The notes under the pieces: model-generated | What the model saw: the letters and a program-made list of their open reading frames with translations, nothing else | Databases searched by the model: none | What the model was told of the DNA's origin: nothing | In this document: in pieces, positions 42,926 through 53,500 of the stretch | How the letters are laid out: every line of letters starts with the position of its first letter | Numbering within the stretch: the first letter of the stretch is position 1 | Made by a program: the position numbers and the translations under genes | Source of the DNA: Hamadaea tsunoensis DSM 44101 | GTDB taxonomy: Bacteria > Actinomycetota > Actinomycetes > Mycobacteriales > Micromonosporaceae | Assembly (NCBI RefSeq): GCF_000428945.1 | Contig: NZ_AUAX01000002.1 | Span: 62,001 to 126,000 of the forward strand | Length of the DNA stretch: 64,000 nt | Direction of reading: 5' to 3'

Positions 42926-43923
42926 CGGCCGTGTCCAGCCGGGACGACACGCTGCGGCGGCGGGCCGAGGCCGTCCTGAGCCGTCACACGCCGACCGAGG
43001 TCGTCCGGCTGCCCCACGCCCGCCTGCAGCTGTTCGCGAAGCTGGAGTCGGCGAACGTGACGGGCAGCGCCAAGGACCGGTCGGCGATCTGGATCCTCGG
43101 CGACGCGGTCCGCACCGGCGCCATCCGCGCCGGGACGACGGTGGTGGAGTCCTCGTCGGGCAACTTCGCCCTGTCGCTGGCCACCTACTGCCACGAACTG
43201 CGCCTGGACTTCGTGCCCGTCATCGACCCGAACATCAACGACATGACCGAGCGGACCCTGCGGCGGATGTGCCGGCGGGTGGAGAAGGTGACCGAGCGCG
43301 ATCCGACCGGCGGCTTCCTGCTCAGCCGGCTGGCCCGGGTCGGCGAGCTGGTCCGCGAGATCGAGGACGCGTACTGGACCGACCAGTACTCCAACCCGGC
43401 CGGCGCCCGCGGGCACTACGAGCTCACCGGGACCGAGATCGTCGCGCAGCTGGAGCGCATCGACTACCTCTTCGTCGGGGTCGGCACCGGCGCGACCATC
43501 AACGGCCTGTCGCGCCGGGTGAAGGAGGCCAACCCGGACGTCGTCGTGGTCGCCGTCGACGTCGCCGGGTCGGCCATCTTCGGCGCGGAGCCGCACCGGC
43601 GCCTGATCCCGGGCATCGGGTCGAGCATCCGGCCGCCGCTCGTCGAGGACGCGGTCATCTCCGAGATCGTGACGGTCTCCGAGTTGGAGGAGGTCGCCGG
43701 CTGCCGCCGCCTGGTACGCGACCACGGCGTCTACGCGGGCGGTTCGACGGGCGCGGTCTACTCCGCGATCGAGTGCTACTTCGAGGGCTTCAGCGGACCG
43801 CCGCCGGTGGTGGCGTTCCTGTGCATGGACCGCGGCGACCCCTACAGCATGACCGTCTACGACGACGCGTGGGTCGCCGCGAACTTCGCACCGTCCCTGG
43901 TCACCACCACAGGTCAGTGGTAG
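42922..43923 (+). CDS. SbnA-like PLP enzyme (diaminopropionate pathway)
   Basis: 333-aa beta-family PLP enzyme of the cysteine-synthase fold. Lys51 in T-G-S-A-K-D-R-S-A, substrate loop S-S-S-G-N-F-A-L-S-L-A and phosphate loop G-V-G-T-G-A-T-I-N-G-L are intact. It matches SbnA/N-(2-amino-2-carboxyethyl)-glutamate synthases, which join O-phosphoserine and glutamate on the way to L-2,3-diaminopropionate. The SbnB-type dehydrogenase that completes the pathway is not in the window. ATG 42922 overlaps the previous stop (ATGA). Confidence 0.87.
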   Translation: MTAVSSRDDTLRRRAEAVLSRHTPTEVVRLPHARLQLFAKLESANVTGSAKDRSAIWILGDAVRTGAIRAGTTVVESSSGNFALSLATYCHELRLDFVPVIDPNINDMTERTLRRMCRRVEKVTERDPTGGFLLSRLARVGELVREIEDAYWTDQYSNPAGARGHYELTGTEIVAQLERIDYLFVGVGTGATINGLSRRVKEANPDVVVVAVDVAGSAIFGAEPHRRLIPGIGSSIRPPLVEDAVISEIVTVSELEEVAGCRRLVRDHGVYAGGSTGAVYSAIECYFEGFSGPPPVVAFLCMDRGDPYSMTVYDDAWVAANFAPSLVTTTGQW

Positions 43924-43926
43924 GCC

Positions 43927-46900
43927 ATGACGACCGACCTGTTCACGCGCCTCACCGCGCACGCCGCCGCCGACCCGGCGCGCCCGGCGCTGACGTTCCT
44001 CACCGGCCCGGCCCGGGTCGAGCTCGGCTACGGCGAACTCGTCGCCCGCGTCGGTGATCTCGCCGGGCGGCTCGCGTACCGCTTCGGCCGCGGGGAGCGG
44101 ATCCTGCTCGTCCTGCCCGCCGGCGCGGACTTCGCCGTCGCCTTCCTGGCCTGCGTCTCGGCCGGGCTGATCGCGGTACCGCTGCCCGTCCCGACGACGG
44201 CATCGGCCCGCCGCCGGCTCTTCGCGGCGGCCGCCGACAGCCGCCCCGCCGCGGTCCTCTCGCTTGCGGCCGTCCGCGACACCGTCACGAAGTCCGCCGA
44301 GGAGCACCCGCTCCGCGACGTCGCGTGGCTGCTCACCGACGCCGACGCCGAGGACACGACCGACCGCCGGCCACTCCCGGCCGCTCAGCCCGACGAACTC
44401 GCGTTCCTCCAGTACACCTCCGGCTCGACGGCCGCGCCGCGCGGCGTCATGGTGTCGCACGGCGCGCTGCTGGCCAACGAGGCGGCCATCCGGACCGCGT
44501 TCGGCGTGACCGCGGACTCCACGATCGTCAGCTGGCTGCCGCCGCACCACGACATGGGCCTCATCGGCGGCCTGCTCCAGCCGCTGTACGCCGGGGCCCG
44601 CGGCGTCATCCTCGACCCGCTGGCCTTCCTGCGCCGCCCGGCCCGGTGGCTGCAGGTGATCTCCGACGAGCGGGCCGACATCAGCGGCGCCCCCAACTTC
44701 GCCTACGACCTGTGCGTACGCACCATCGACGAGGAGGAGAAGCAGGGCCTGGACCTGAGCCGCTGGCGGGTGGCGTTCAACGGCGCCGCCCCGGTGCATC
44801 CGCAGACGCTGCGGGCCTTCTCGGCCGCCTTCGCCGGTGCGGGATTCCGGGCTTCGGCACACGTCCCGTGTTACGGCCTGGCCGAGGCGACCCTGCTGGT
44901 GGCCCGCGGCAGCGGGACGGCGACCACGTTCTCGGCCGCCGCGCTGGAGCAGGGCCGCGCCATGGCCGATCCCGCCGGCGACCGCGACCTGATCGCCTAC
45001 GATCCACCGCCCCACGCCCAGGTACGCGTCGTCGACCCCGCCACCGCCGCACCGGCCGGCGACGGGGAGGTCGGCGAGATCGTGGTGGCGGGACCGAGCA
45101 ACGGCACCGGCTACTGGGGCGACCCCGAGCGCACCGCCGGCACCTTCGGGCTCGTCCTCGACGGCGCCGGGCCCTTCGTGCGTACCGGCGACCTCGGCTT
45201 CGTCCACGATGGACGGCTGTACGTCAGCGGCCGCCACAAGGACGTCATCATCCATCGTGGACGCAACCTGCACCCCGAGGACCTCGAGGTGGAGCTGGCC
45301 GACAGCGACCCGGCCGTGCGTACCGGGCGGGCGGCGATCTTCTCCGTGTCCTCCGGTGGTGACGAAGCCGTCGTCGCCGTCCAGGAGCTCCGCCCCGGAA
45401 CTCCCGCCGAGCGCCACGCCGTGATCGCGGGCGCCATCCGGGCCGCGGTGGCCCGGGCCCATGATGTCGCCGTACGTACCGTGGTGTTGTCGGGGCCCAA
45501 CAGCGTCGCGATGACCACGAGCGGCAAGGTCGAGCGGCACACGGTCCGGCGCCGTTTCCTCGCCGGGGAACTGCGGCCGCTGTTCGTCAGCGAACTGGCA
45601 GCGCCCCAGGCGGCCGTGACGAGGTTGGCGGACCGGCTCACCGGGCACTCCCTGCCGCCGGACACCGAGGCCGTCGCGGTCGCACTCGCGGAGCACCTGC
45701 GCGACGTGCTCGGCCTGCCCGAGGTCCCCGCAACCGGCGTGGCGCCCGCGTCGCTCGGTGTCGACTCGCTGCTCGCGGTGCAGCTGCACAACGAGTTGGC
45801 CGAGGCGCTCGGCGTCGCGCTGCGCCCGACGCTGATGCTGCGCTCCGGGTCGATCATGGAGATCGCCGAGACCGCCTGCCGCGCCCGCACCGCCGAGGGA
45901 CGGCCGGAGGCGCCGCAGCCGGACGGCACGCATCTCGGCGACGGCGTCCGGCATCCAGAGTATGGCGACCCGCGGAGCCATGACACGGCCTACGAGCTGA
46001 CCGAGACCCAGCGGGCGCTGTGGTTCCTGCAGCGCGCCTACCCGGACAACTACAGCTACAACGTGACCCGCGCCTTCCGCCTCACCGGGGCCGTCGATCC
46101 CGATCGCGTCGCCGCCGCGCTCGACGCCGTCACCGCCCGGCACCCGAGCCTCCGGCTGGCCGTGCACAGCGTGGACGGCGGGCCACGGGCGACGGTCGCG
46201 CCCACCCTGCGGGTCGCGCTGCACCACGTCGACGGCTCCGATGTGGACTCCGACCGGTGGGTGGACACCTTCGCCACCACGCCGTTCGACCTCGAACACG
46301 ACCCGGTCCTGCGCGCCGCGCTGGTACGCCGCCCGGCGGACTGGCTGCTCGTCCTGTCGCTGCACCACATCGCCTGCGACGTCGCCTCGCTGACCGTCCT
46401 CCTGGCCGACTTCCTGCGCGCGTACGCCGGTGACGTCCTCGGGCCCTCGGTCGCCGCGCCGGCCGCCCGGGAGCGGCGCATCCTGGACGACGACGGGGAG
46501 CGGCTCTCGGCGTACTGGAAGGAACTGCTGGCCGGGGAACTGCCCTCGCTGGCGTTGCCGCGCCTGGGCGGCCAGCCGCAGGCCGCCGGGCAGCACCGGG
46601 GTGCGGGGGCCGCGCTGGCGGCGACCGTGCCGGGCGAGGTGAGCGCGGCGCTGTCGCGCTGGGCCCGCGAGCGCGGCCTGACGCTGCACAACGTGCTGCT
46701 GGCGGCCTACCAGGTGCTGCTGCACCGGCTCACCGGCCAGAGCGACCTGCTGGTCGGCGTCCCGACGATGGGCCGCGACGACCGGCGGACCGAGTCCTGG
46801 GTCGGCTACCTGGTCAACGCCGTGCCGGTACGGTCGCGCTACCGGCCCGGGTGCGGCTTCGAGGAGTTCGCGCAGCAGACGCAGCGTTCCGTGCTCGACG

Positions 46901-49900
46901 CGCTCGACCACCGGGACCTGCCGTTGTCGGCGATCACCCGGCTGGCCGCCGCGGAGCGCCCGGACGCCGCCTCGACGCTGTTCCAGGCGATGTTCGAGTA
47001 CTACACGACCGCGCTGCCGGGCGGAGCGGGCGCGGCGGCGGCCGTCCTCGGCGACACCGGCACCGAGCTGCCGTTGGGCGCCGCCGTGCTGAGCGGCCAC
47101 CCGCTGCCGGAACGCACGGCGCAGTCGGATCTGTCGATGAACGTCGCCGTCGTCGGCGACCGGGTCGAGCTGCGGATGCAGTACAGCACCGAGAAGGTGA
47201 CGGCGGAGCAGGCCGGGCAGGTGCTGTCCACTTTCGACACACTGCTGCGGGCGGTCGCCGAGCAACCCCGCCGGGCGCTGCGCAGCCTGCCGGTCAGCTC
47301 CGCGGCCGAGCTGCGCCGGTCGGTGGCGCTCGGCACCGGCGCGGTGATCGAGCGCACCGAGCACTACGTGCAGTCGTTCGAGCGGTACGCGGACACCGCC
47401 CCGGACGTGGTGGCGGTCGACGACGGGACGACCCGGCTGACCTACGCGCAGCTCGACCGGCGGGCCAACCACGTCGCCGAGCGGCTGCGCGCGTACGGCG
47501 TCGGCACGGACCGCACGGTCGTCGTCTGCGCGGCCCGGTCGGCGGCCTACGTCACCGCGCTGGTCGGCATCCACAAGGCCGACGGGGCCTACGTTCCGAT
47601 CAGCCCCACCGAGGCGCCCCGCCGGGCCGAGGCGATGGTCCGCGCCGTCCGGCCCGCCGTGTGCATCGTCGACGAGACCGGCCGCGACCTGCTGAGCGCC
47701 GCGCTGCCCGAGGACCTGCCGGCGTTGGTGGACTTCGCGGAGCTCACCGGCGGCGAGACGGCCGTGCGACCGGGGCACGACTGCTTCGACGAGGCAGCCG
47801 GGTTCGTCATCCACACCTCGGGCTCGACCGGCACGCCGAAGTCCGTGGTCGTGACCAACCTCGGCATGACCAACCACATCTGGCAGATGATGGAGCACTT
47901 CGGCGCCGGTCCGGGCGACTGCCTGGCCCAGACCGCGCCGGTCTCGTTCGACATCTCGGTGTGGCAGCTGCTCGCCCCGCTCGCGGTCGGCGGCCGCATC
48001 CGGGTCGTGACGGAGCCCTCGTCGCTGTCCCCGGCGGCCCTGCTGCGCGCCGTACGCGACGGCGGCGTCACGATCCTCGAACTGGTCCCCTCCATGATCA
48101 TCGCGCTCCTCGACGCGGGTCTCGCGGCCGATCCGGGCGTCCTTCGGGTCATGATCTCCACCGGCGACTCGCTCACCGACGACGTCGCCGACCGTTGGCG
48201 TACCGAGCTGCCGGAGGTTCCGCTGTTCAACGCGTACGGGCCGGCGGAGTGCAGTGACGACGTCACCATGGGACTGTGCGCGCACGGTACGCGTGCCCCG
48301 ATCTCCCCGTCGATCGGCCGCCCCCTGGCCAACACGTCCGTGCTGGTCCTCGACGACCGGCACGTGCCGGTGCCCGCCGGTGTCGTCGGCACCCTGTGCG
48401 TCGGCGGGATCGCCGTCGGGCGCGGATATCTCGGCGACCCCCGGCGTACCGCGGAAGTGTTCGTGCCCGACCCCTGGTCGGCGACCCCCGGCGCGCGGAT
48501 GTACGTGACCGGCGACCTGGGGCGGGTGGCGCCGGAGGGCGACCTGGCGTTCCTCGGCCGCGCCGACACGCAGATCAAGCTGCGCGGCATCCGGATCGAG
48601 GCCGGGGAGGTCGAGGCCGCGCTGCGCGCCGCGCCCGGCGTCGGCGACGCGGTGGTCAAAGTGGAGCGTGGCGCGTCCGGGCCCGTCCTGGTCGGCTACA
48701 TCGTGATCGGCGCCGAGGAGCCCGGAACGGGACCGGGCGAGACCCGGCTGCTGGACCCGGCCGAGGAGACCGCGATCCGGACCGGTCTCGCGCAGCGCCT
48801 GCCCCGCCAGATGATCCCGACCGTCCTCGTCCGCGTCGCCCGCCTGCCCCGCTCGGCCAACGGCAAGCTCGACTACGGCGCGCTCACCCACGCCATGGCC
48901 GCCCCGCCCCGCGACGGCGACGACCGCGGATTCGACGACCCGCTGTCGGCGACGGTCCGCTCGATCTGGGCCGACGTGCTCCAGGCGCCCGACCTCGGCT
49001 GGCAGGACAGCTTCTTCCACCTCGGCGGGCACTCGCTGCTGGCGCTCACGATGCTCGACACGGTCGGCCGGGCGCTCGGCGTGGACCTGGTCGTGGACAC
49101 CGTCTTCGCCCATCCGCGGCTCGGCGACTTCGTCACCGCGGTCCGTTCGGCGCAACGCTCGGGGCCGCCGGCCGTGGCCGCGAGCGGTGCGGGCCCGGCG
49201 GACGACGTGCCCGCCAGCGCAGCGCAGCTGCGCTTCTGGTACCTGCACGAGCTCGACCCCGACCAGCCGACCTACAACATGCCCGGCGTGCTGCGGTTGC
49301 GCGGCGACCTCGACGAGGACGCCCTGCAGGCGGCACTGCGGCACGTCCTGCGCGGCCACCCCGTTCTGACGGCCCGGTTCGGCACCGCCGGCGGCGGTCT
49401 GACCTGGACGGCGACCGAGCCCGAGGACCCGCCCGCCACACCGCTCGACCTGCGGGGCCTGCTCGCCGAACTGGGCGACGAGGCGTTCGACCGGTACCTG
49501 GAGGGGGAAGCCCTGCGCCCCTTCGACCTGCGCCGCGAACGTCCCCTGCGCGCGGTCCTGGCCCGGCTGGCCGAGGACGACTGGGCGCTGATCATCACCA
49601 TCGACCACATCGCCTGCGACGGCGTCTCGCTGTCGGTGTTCCTGGGCGACCTCGCGGACGCGTACAACCGGCTCGTGCGGGGGCTGCCACCGGCGCAGCC
49701 GACGGCCCGGTACACGTTCGCCGACTTCTGCCGCGAGGAGCGGCGGTGGCTCGACGCCCGCGACCCGGCCGAACCCTCGCCGTGGGCCGAGCTCGCGGCC
49801 GGACCGGTCACCCGCTCCCCGCTGCCCCCGGGCACACCCGACGAAGGCAGCGGCCAGCACGTCTGGACCCTGGACTCCGGCGTCTCCCGCGGCGTACGCG

Positions 49901-50505
49901 ACCTCGCCGGGCGTACCGGGACGACACCGTTCCTCGTCTTCGCCTCGGCCCTGTCCGCGCTGATGCACAGCCGCGGCGGCGGACGCGAGACGATCATGCT
50001 CGGCACCCTGGTCGCGCAACGGGACCGCGCCGAATGGCAGCACGTCGTCGGGCCGCTGCTCAACGTCTCCGTCGTCGCCTCGCGACTGTCCCTGTCGGAC
50101 ACCGTGGGCGAGGCCCTGCGGCGCGTACGCGACGGCGCGCTGCTGGCGTACCGGCAGCGGCACCTGCCGTTCCAGGACCTCACCGCCCAGCTGCGCACGG
50201 TGGCCGACGAGACCGGGGCGCCGTTCGACGTCATGCTCGTGATGCAGCCGCCCACCGAGATCCCGTCGTTCACCGGGCTGGCGGCCGGCCTGACCGAGCT
50301 GGAGCCGTCCGGCGCGCCCTATCCGCTGACCGTGGACGTCGAGCCGGGCGAGGACGCGTACCGGGTCTCGCTGCGCTACGACCGCGCCCGGTACGCCGAC
50401 CAGGACGTCAAGGACCTGGCCGCCCGGCTGGCGGACGTGCTCGCCGCGTTCGTCCGGGCACCGGCCGCCGCACTGGAGACGATCGTGCCGACGGGGGTGG
50501 CGTGA
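43927..50505 (+). CDS. NRPS 1: FAAL-ACP-C-A-PCP-C
   Basis: 2192-aa loading enzyme. Fatty acyl-AMP ligase at 1-~575 (Y-T-S-G-S-T-A-A-P-R-G from 163), ACP with Ser614 (G-V-D-S-L), C domain ~690-1120 with H-H-I-A-C-D-V at 813-819 (final Gly replaced by Val), A domain ~1150-1655 (H-T-S-G-S-T-G from 1296; Lys1647), PCP with Ser1703 (G-G-H-S-L), and a terminal C domain from ~1760 with D-H-I-A-C-D-G at 1893-1899. The A-pocket reads D-I-W-E-I-T-A-D-D-K by my alignment to GrsA, suggesting a cationic substrate such as Dap or Dab. It starts 3 nt after the previous stop. Confidence 0.93.
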   Translation: MTTDLFTRLTAHAAADPARPALTFLTGPARVELGYGELVARVGDLAGRLAYRFGRGERILLVLPAGADFAVAFLACVSAGLIAVPLPVPTTASARRRLFAAAADSRPAAVLSLAAVRDTVTKSAEEHPLRDVAWLLTDADAEDTTDRRPLPAAQPDELAFLQYTSGSTAAPRGVMVSHGALLANEAAIRTAFGVTADSTIVSWLPPHHDMGLIGGLLQPLYAGARGVILDPLAFLRRPARWLQVISDERADISGAPNFAYDLCVRTIDEEEKQGLDLSRWRVAFNGAAPVHPQTLRAFSAAFAGAGFRASAHVPCYGLAEATLLVARGSGTATTFSAAALEQGRAMADPAGDRDLIAYDPPPHAQVRVVDPATAAPAGDGEVGEIVVAGPSNGTGYWGDPERTAGTFGLVLDGAGPFVRTGDLGFVHDGRLYVSGRHKDVIIHRGRNLHPEDLEVELADSDPAVRTGRAAIFSVSSGGDEAVVAVQELRPGTPAERHAVIAGAIRAAVARAHDVAVRTVVLSGPNSVAMTTSGKVERHTVRRRFLAGELRPLFVSELAAPQAAVTRLADRLTGHSLPPDTEAVAVALAEHLRDVLGLPEVPATGVAPASLGVDSLLAVQLHNELAEALGVALRPTLMLRSGSIMEIAETACRARTAEGRPEAPQPDGTHLGDGVRHPEYGDPRSHDTAYELTETQRALWFLQRAYPDNYSYNVTRAFRLTGAVDPDRVAAALDAVTARHPSLRLAVHSVDGGPRATVAPTLRVALHHVDGSDVDSDRWVDTFATTPFDLEHDPVLRAALVRRPADWLLVLSLHHIACDVASLTVLLADFLRAYAGDVLGPSVAAPAARERRILDDDGERLSAYWKELLAGELPSLALPRLGGQPQAAGQHRGAGAALAATVPGEVSAALSRWARERGLTLHNVLLAAYQVLLHRLTGQSDLLVGVPTMGRDDRRTESWVGYLVNAVPVRSRYRPGCGFEEFAQQTQRSVLDALDHRDLPLSAITRLAAAERPDAASTLFQAMFEYYTTALPGGAGAAAAVLGDTGTELPLGAAVLSGHPLPERTAQSDLSMNVAVVGDRVELRMQYSTEKVTAEQAGQVLSTFDTLLRAVAEQPRRALRSLPVSSAAELRRSVALGTGAVIERTEHYVQSFERYADTAPDVVAVDDGTTRLTYAQLDRRANHVAERLRAYGVGTDRTVVVCAARSAAYVTALVGIHKADGAYVPISPTEAPRRAEAMVRAVRPAVCIVDETGRDLLSAALPEDLPALVDFAELTGGETAVRPGHDCFDEAAGFVIHTSGSTGTPKSVVVTNLGMTNHIWQMMEHFGAGPGDCLAQTAPVSFDISVWQLLAPLAVGGRIRVVTEPSSLSPAALLRAVRDGGVTILELVPSMIIALLDAGLAADPGVLRVMISTGDSLTDDVADRWRTELPEVPLFNAYGPAECSDDVTMGLCAHGTRAPISPSIGRPLANTSVLVLDDRHVPVPAGVVGTLCVGGIAVGRGYLGDPRRTAEVFVPDPWSATPGARMYVTGDLGRVAPEGDLAFLGRADTQIKLRGIRIEAGEVEAALRAAPGVGDAVVKVERGASGPVLVGYIVIGAEEPGTGPGETRLLDPAEETAIRTGLAQRLPRQMIPTVLVRVARLPRSANGKLDYGALTHAMAAPPRDGDDRGFDDPLSATVRSIWADVLQAPDLGWQDSFFHLGGHSLLALTMLDTVGRALGVDLVVDTVFAHPRLGDFVTAVRSAQRSGPPAVAASGAGPADDVPASAAQLRFWYLHELDPDQPTYNMPGVLRLRGDLDEDALQAALRHVLRGHPVLTARFGTAGGGLTWTATEPEDPPATPLDLRGLLAELGDEAFDRYLEGEALRPFDLRRERPLRAVLARLAEDDWALIITIDHIACDGVSLSVFLGDLADAYNRLVRGLPPAQPTARYTFADFCREERRWLDARDPAEPSPWAELAAGPVTRSPLPPGTPDEGSGQHVWTLDSGVSRGVRDLAGRTGTTPFLVFASALSALMHSRGGGRETIMLGTLVAQRDRAEWQHVVGPLLNVSVVASRLSLSDTVGEALRRVRDGALLAYRQRHLPFQDLTAQLRTVADETGAPFDVMLVMQPPTEIPSFTGLAAGLTELEPSGAPYPLTVDVEPGEDAYRVSLRYDRARYADQDVKDLAARLADVLAAFVRAPAAALETIVPTGVA

Positions 50506-53500
50506 TGACCGCAGCGCGCAACGTGCTGGTGTGCTTCGACGAGCAGTGCGCCCGCCGGCCGGACGCGATCGCGGTCGTGGACGCCGACGCGTCCCGGACC
50601 TACGCGCAGCTCGACGCCGAGTCGGCCGCGTACGCCGCGGCGCTGCGGACCGCCGGGGCCCGACCGGAGACGGTCGTGCCGGTCGTCGCCGCCCGCAGCG
50701 GTCGCTACGTCGCGATGGTGCTCGGCGTGCTGCGGGCCGGTGCCGCGTTCCTGCCCGTCGACCCGGAGACGCCGGCGCGCCGCGCCCGGGAGATGTCCAC
50801 GGCCGTCGGCGCGTCCGTCGTGTTCGCCGAGCCCGGCCGTGAAACCTATGCCGCGCAACTGCATCCGAACGTCGTCACGACTGTGCCCGAGCACGGTGGT
50901 GCGGGGCAGGGATCGGTTCACCGCGAGGACGCGGGTCTGGCCTACGTCATCTTCACCTCCGGATCCACCGGTACGCCCAAGGGCGCCATGGTCACCGACG
51001 GCGGACTGGCCAACCACACGGCCGCCAAGGTGATCGATCTGGATCTGGGCCCGGACGACGCGGTGGCCTTCACCGCCGCGCTGTCGTTCGACATCTCCGT
51101 GTGGCAGGTGCTCACCGCGCTGAGCGTCGGCGCCCGGGTCGTGGTCGCGTCGCCGGTCGACGTCTCCGAGCCGTTCGAGCTGCTGGGCTGGGTACGCCGC
51201 CACGGCGTCACCGTGCTGGAACTCGTCCCGTCCTACATGGCCGTCCTCCTCGACGAGGTGGAGCTGGACGGCGGCCTGGTCCGGTCCCTGGCGACGCTGC
51301 GGTTCCTCATCGCCACCGGCGAGGCGCTCCCGCTGGCCCTGGCCCGCCGCTGGCAGGCGCATCTTCCGCAGATCGCGCTGGTGAACGCGTACGGGCCGAC
51401 CGAATGCTCCGACGACGTCACGCATCACATCGTCACCCGGGCGGAATGCGACGCGGGCCGGCCGCCCTCGATCGGCCGCGAGATCGTCCACACGCGCATC
51501 TACCTGGTGGACACCGAAGCCGACGGCCCCGCCAGCGGTGCCGCCCTGCCGCCGGGCATGGACGGCGAGATGCTCGTCGGCGGCGACGGAGTCGGCCGCG
51601 GGTACATCGGCGACCCCGTCCGGACCGCGCTGGCGTTCGTCCCCGATCACCTGTCCGGCGTACCGGGAGCGCGGCTCTACCGCACGGGTGACCGTGCGCG
51701 GCGCGCGGCGGACGGCACCATCGACTTCCTCGGCCGCCGCGACCGCCAGATCAAGCTGCGCGGGCAGCGGGTGGAACTCGGCGAGGTCGAGGCCGAACTC
51801 GCCCGCGTGCCCGCCGTGACGGCGGCCGCGGCGGTGTTCGTCCGGCAGCGGCTGCACGCCTTCGTCACCGGCGCCGTGGACGCCGACGCCGTCCTGCGGG
51901 CTATGCGCGCCTCCGCGCCCGGCTTCCTCATCCCCCACGACGTCACCGTGCTGGACCGGCTGCCGACCAACGCGAACGGCAAGGTCGACCACGGCGCCCT
52001 GGAACGCACCCTCGCACCGCCGGAGTCCGCACAGGACAGTGCTCCGGCGGGGCCGGCCGAGGTCAGTCTGGACGGCGTACGCGCCGCCGTGGCCGAGGTC
52101 CTCGACGCCCCGCAGGTCGGACCCGACGACGACTTCTTCGCCGCCGGCGGTGACTCCCTGCTCGCGATGCGGCTGCTGTCGCTGGCCCGGGAACGCTTCG
52201 ACGCCCAGGACGTCCCCCTGCGCGGCTTCCTGGCCGAGCCGACGCCCCGCCGGCTGCTCGGCCTGCTGTCCGAGGCCCGCGCCGACGCGCACGCTCCCGA
52301 CCTCGCCGGCGAGGCGACGTCGAGCGCGCTGTCGTCCGGCCAGGAACGCCTGTGGTTCCTCGAACAGCTGCACCCGTCCCGCTACGTCCAGCTCATCCGG
52401 TTGCGCCTGGATCTGCGCGGCGACCTCGACCAGGGCGCCCTGGAGCACGCCCTCGGCGCCGTCGTCGAACGCCACGAACCGCTGCGCACGACGATCGCCA
52501 ACGACCGCGGCAAGCCGTCCGCCGTCATCGCGCCGCACGCCAAGGTGCACATCGAGGTCGTCGACGGCAGCGACCGGGACCTGTCCGGCCCCGTCGACGC
52601 GCAGGGGCTGTCGTCGCGTACGCAGACGCCGCCGCTCATGCGGGTCGAACTCGTCCGGCTGGCCCCCGACCACCACGTTCTCAGCCTGGTCATGCACCAT
52701 CTCGTCGCGGACGGCTTCTCCATCGGCGTGCTCGCCGCCGAGATCGGGGCGTTCTACCGCGCGTACCGCGAGGGTGGTCCGGACCTGCCCGCGCCCGCCT
52801 CGACCTACTCCCGCTACGTCGCCGCCGAACGCCGGTGGCTCGACGGCCCGGAGGCCGCCGCCACCGAGCAGTTCTGGCGCGACACCCTGGCCGGCGCCCC
52901 CGAGCTGGCCCTGCCGTTCACTCACCCCCACCCGGCCAGCCCCACCTTCCAGGCAGACCATGTCGTACGCGTCCTGACGCCGACCGAGACCGCGAACGTC
53001 CGCGAGGCCGCGCGGGCCGGCCGGGCGACTCCGATCATGGCGGTGACCGCCGCGCTCGCGGCCGTGCTGCGGCAGTTGAGCGGCCGCGACGACCTCGTCC
53101 TCGGCCTCGACTCCGCCAACCGGTCCTGGCCCGGCACCGAGGACCTGATCGGCACCTTCGTCAACCAGTTGCCGCTGCGCCTGCGGTGCGAGCCCGGCGA
53201 GCAGTCGTTCGCCGGCCTGCTGGACCTCGTACGCCGGCAGAGCTTCGCCGCGTACGCCCAGGACCGGCTGCCCTTCCACAAGATCGTAGCGGCGGTGAAC
53301 CCGCAGCGGCGCGCGGGCCGGTTCCCGCTGTTCCAGGTGAAGATCACCCACCAGGGCGGGTGGCGGGACACGCTGACGCTGCCGGGGCTGACGGTGACCG
53401 CGGACATGCACTCCGAACCGGTCACCGACCTCGACCTGATGCTGGACGTGTCGGGCGAGGCCGACCGGCTGCGGCTGGAGCTGGTCTACCGGCCGGAGGT

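Noticed and set aside
49600-49625. D-H-I-A-C-D-G read as an inactive condensation domain
   Set aside because: The catalytic second His and the Asp-Gly are kept, so loss of activity cannot be claimed from this change alone.
42457-50163. 2,568-codon open frame on the minus strand
   Set aside because: It is antisense to the aaRS-like gene, SbnA-like gene and NRPS 1, whose domains and motifs are unmistakable. Long antisense frames are normal in DNA this GC-rich.
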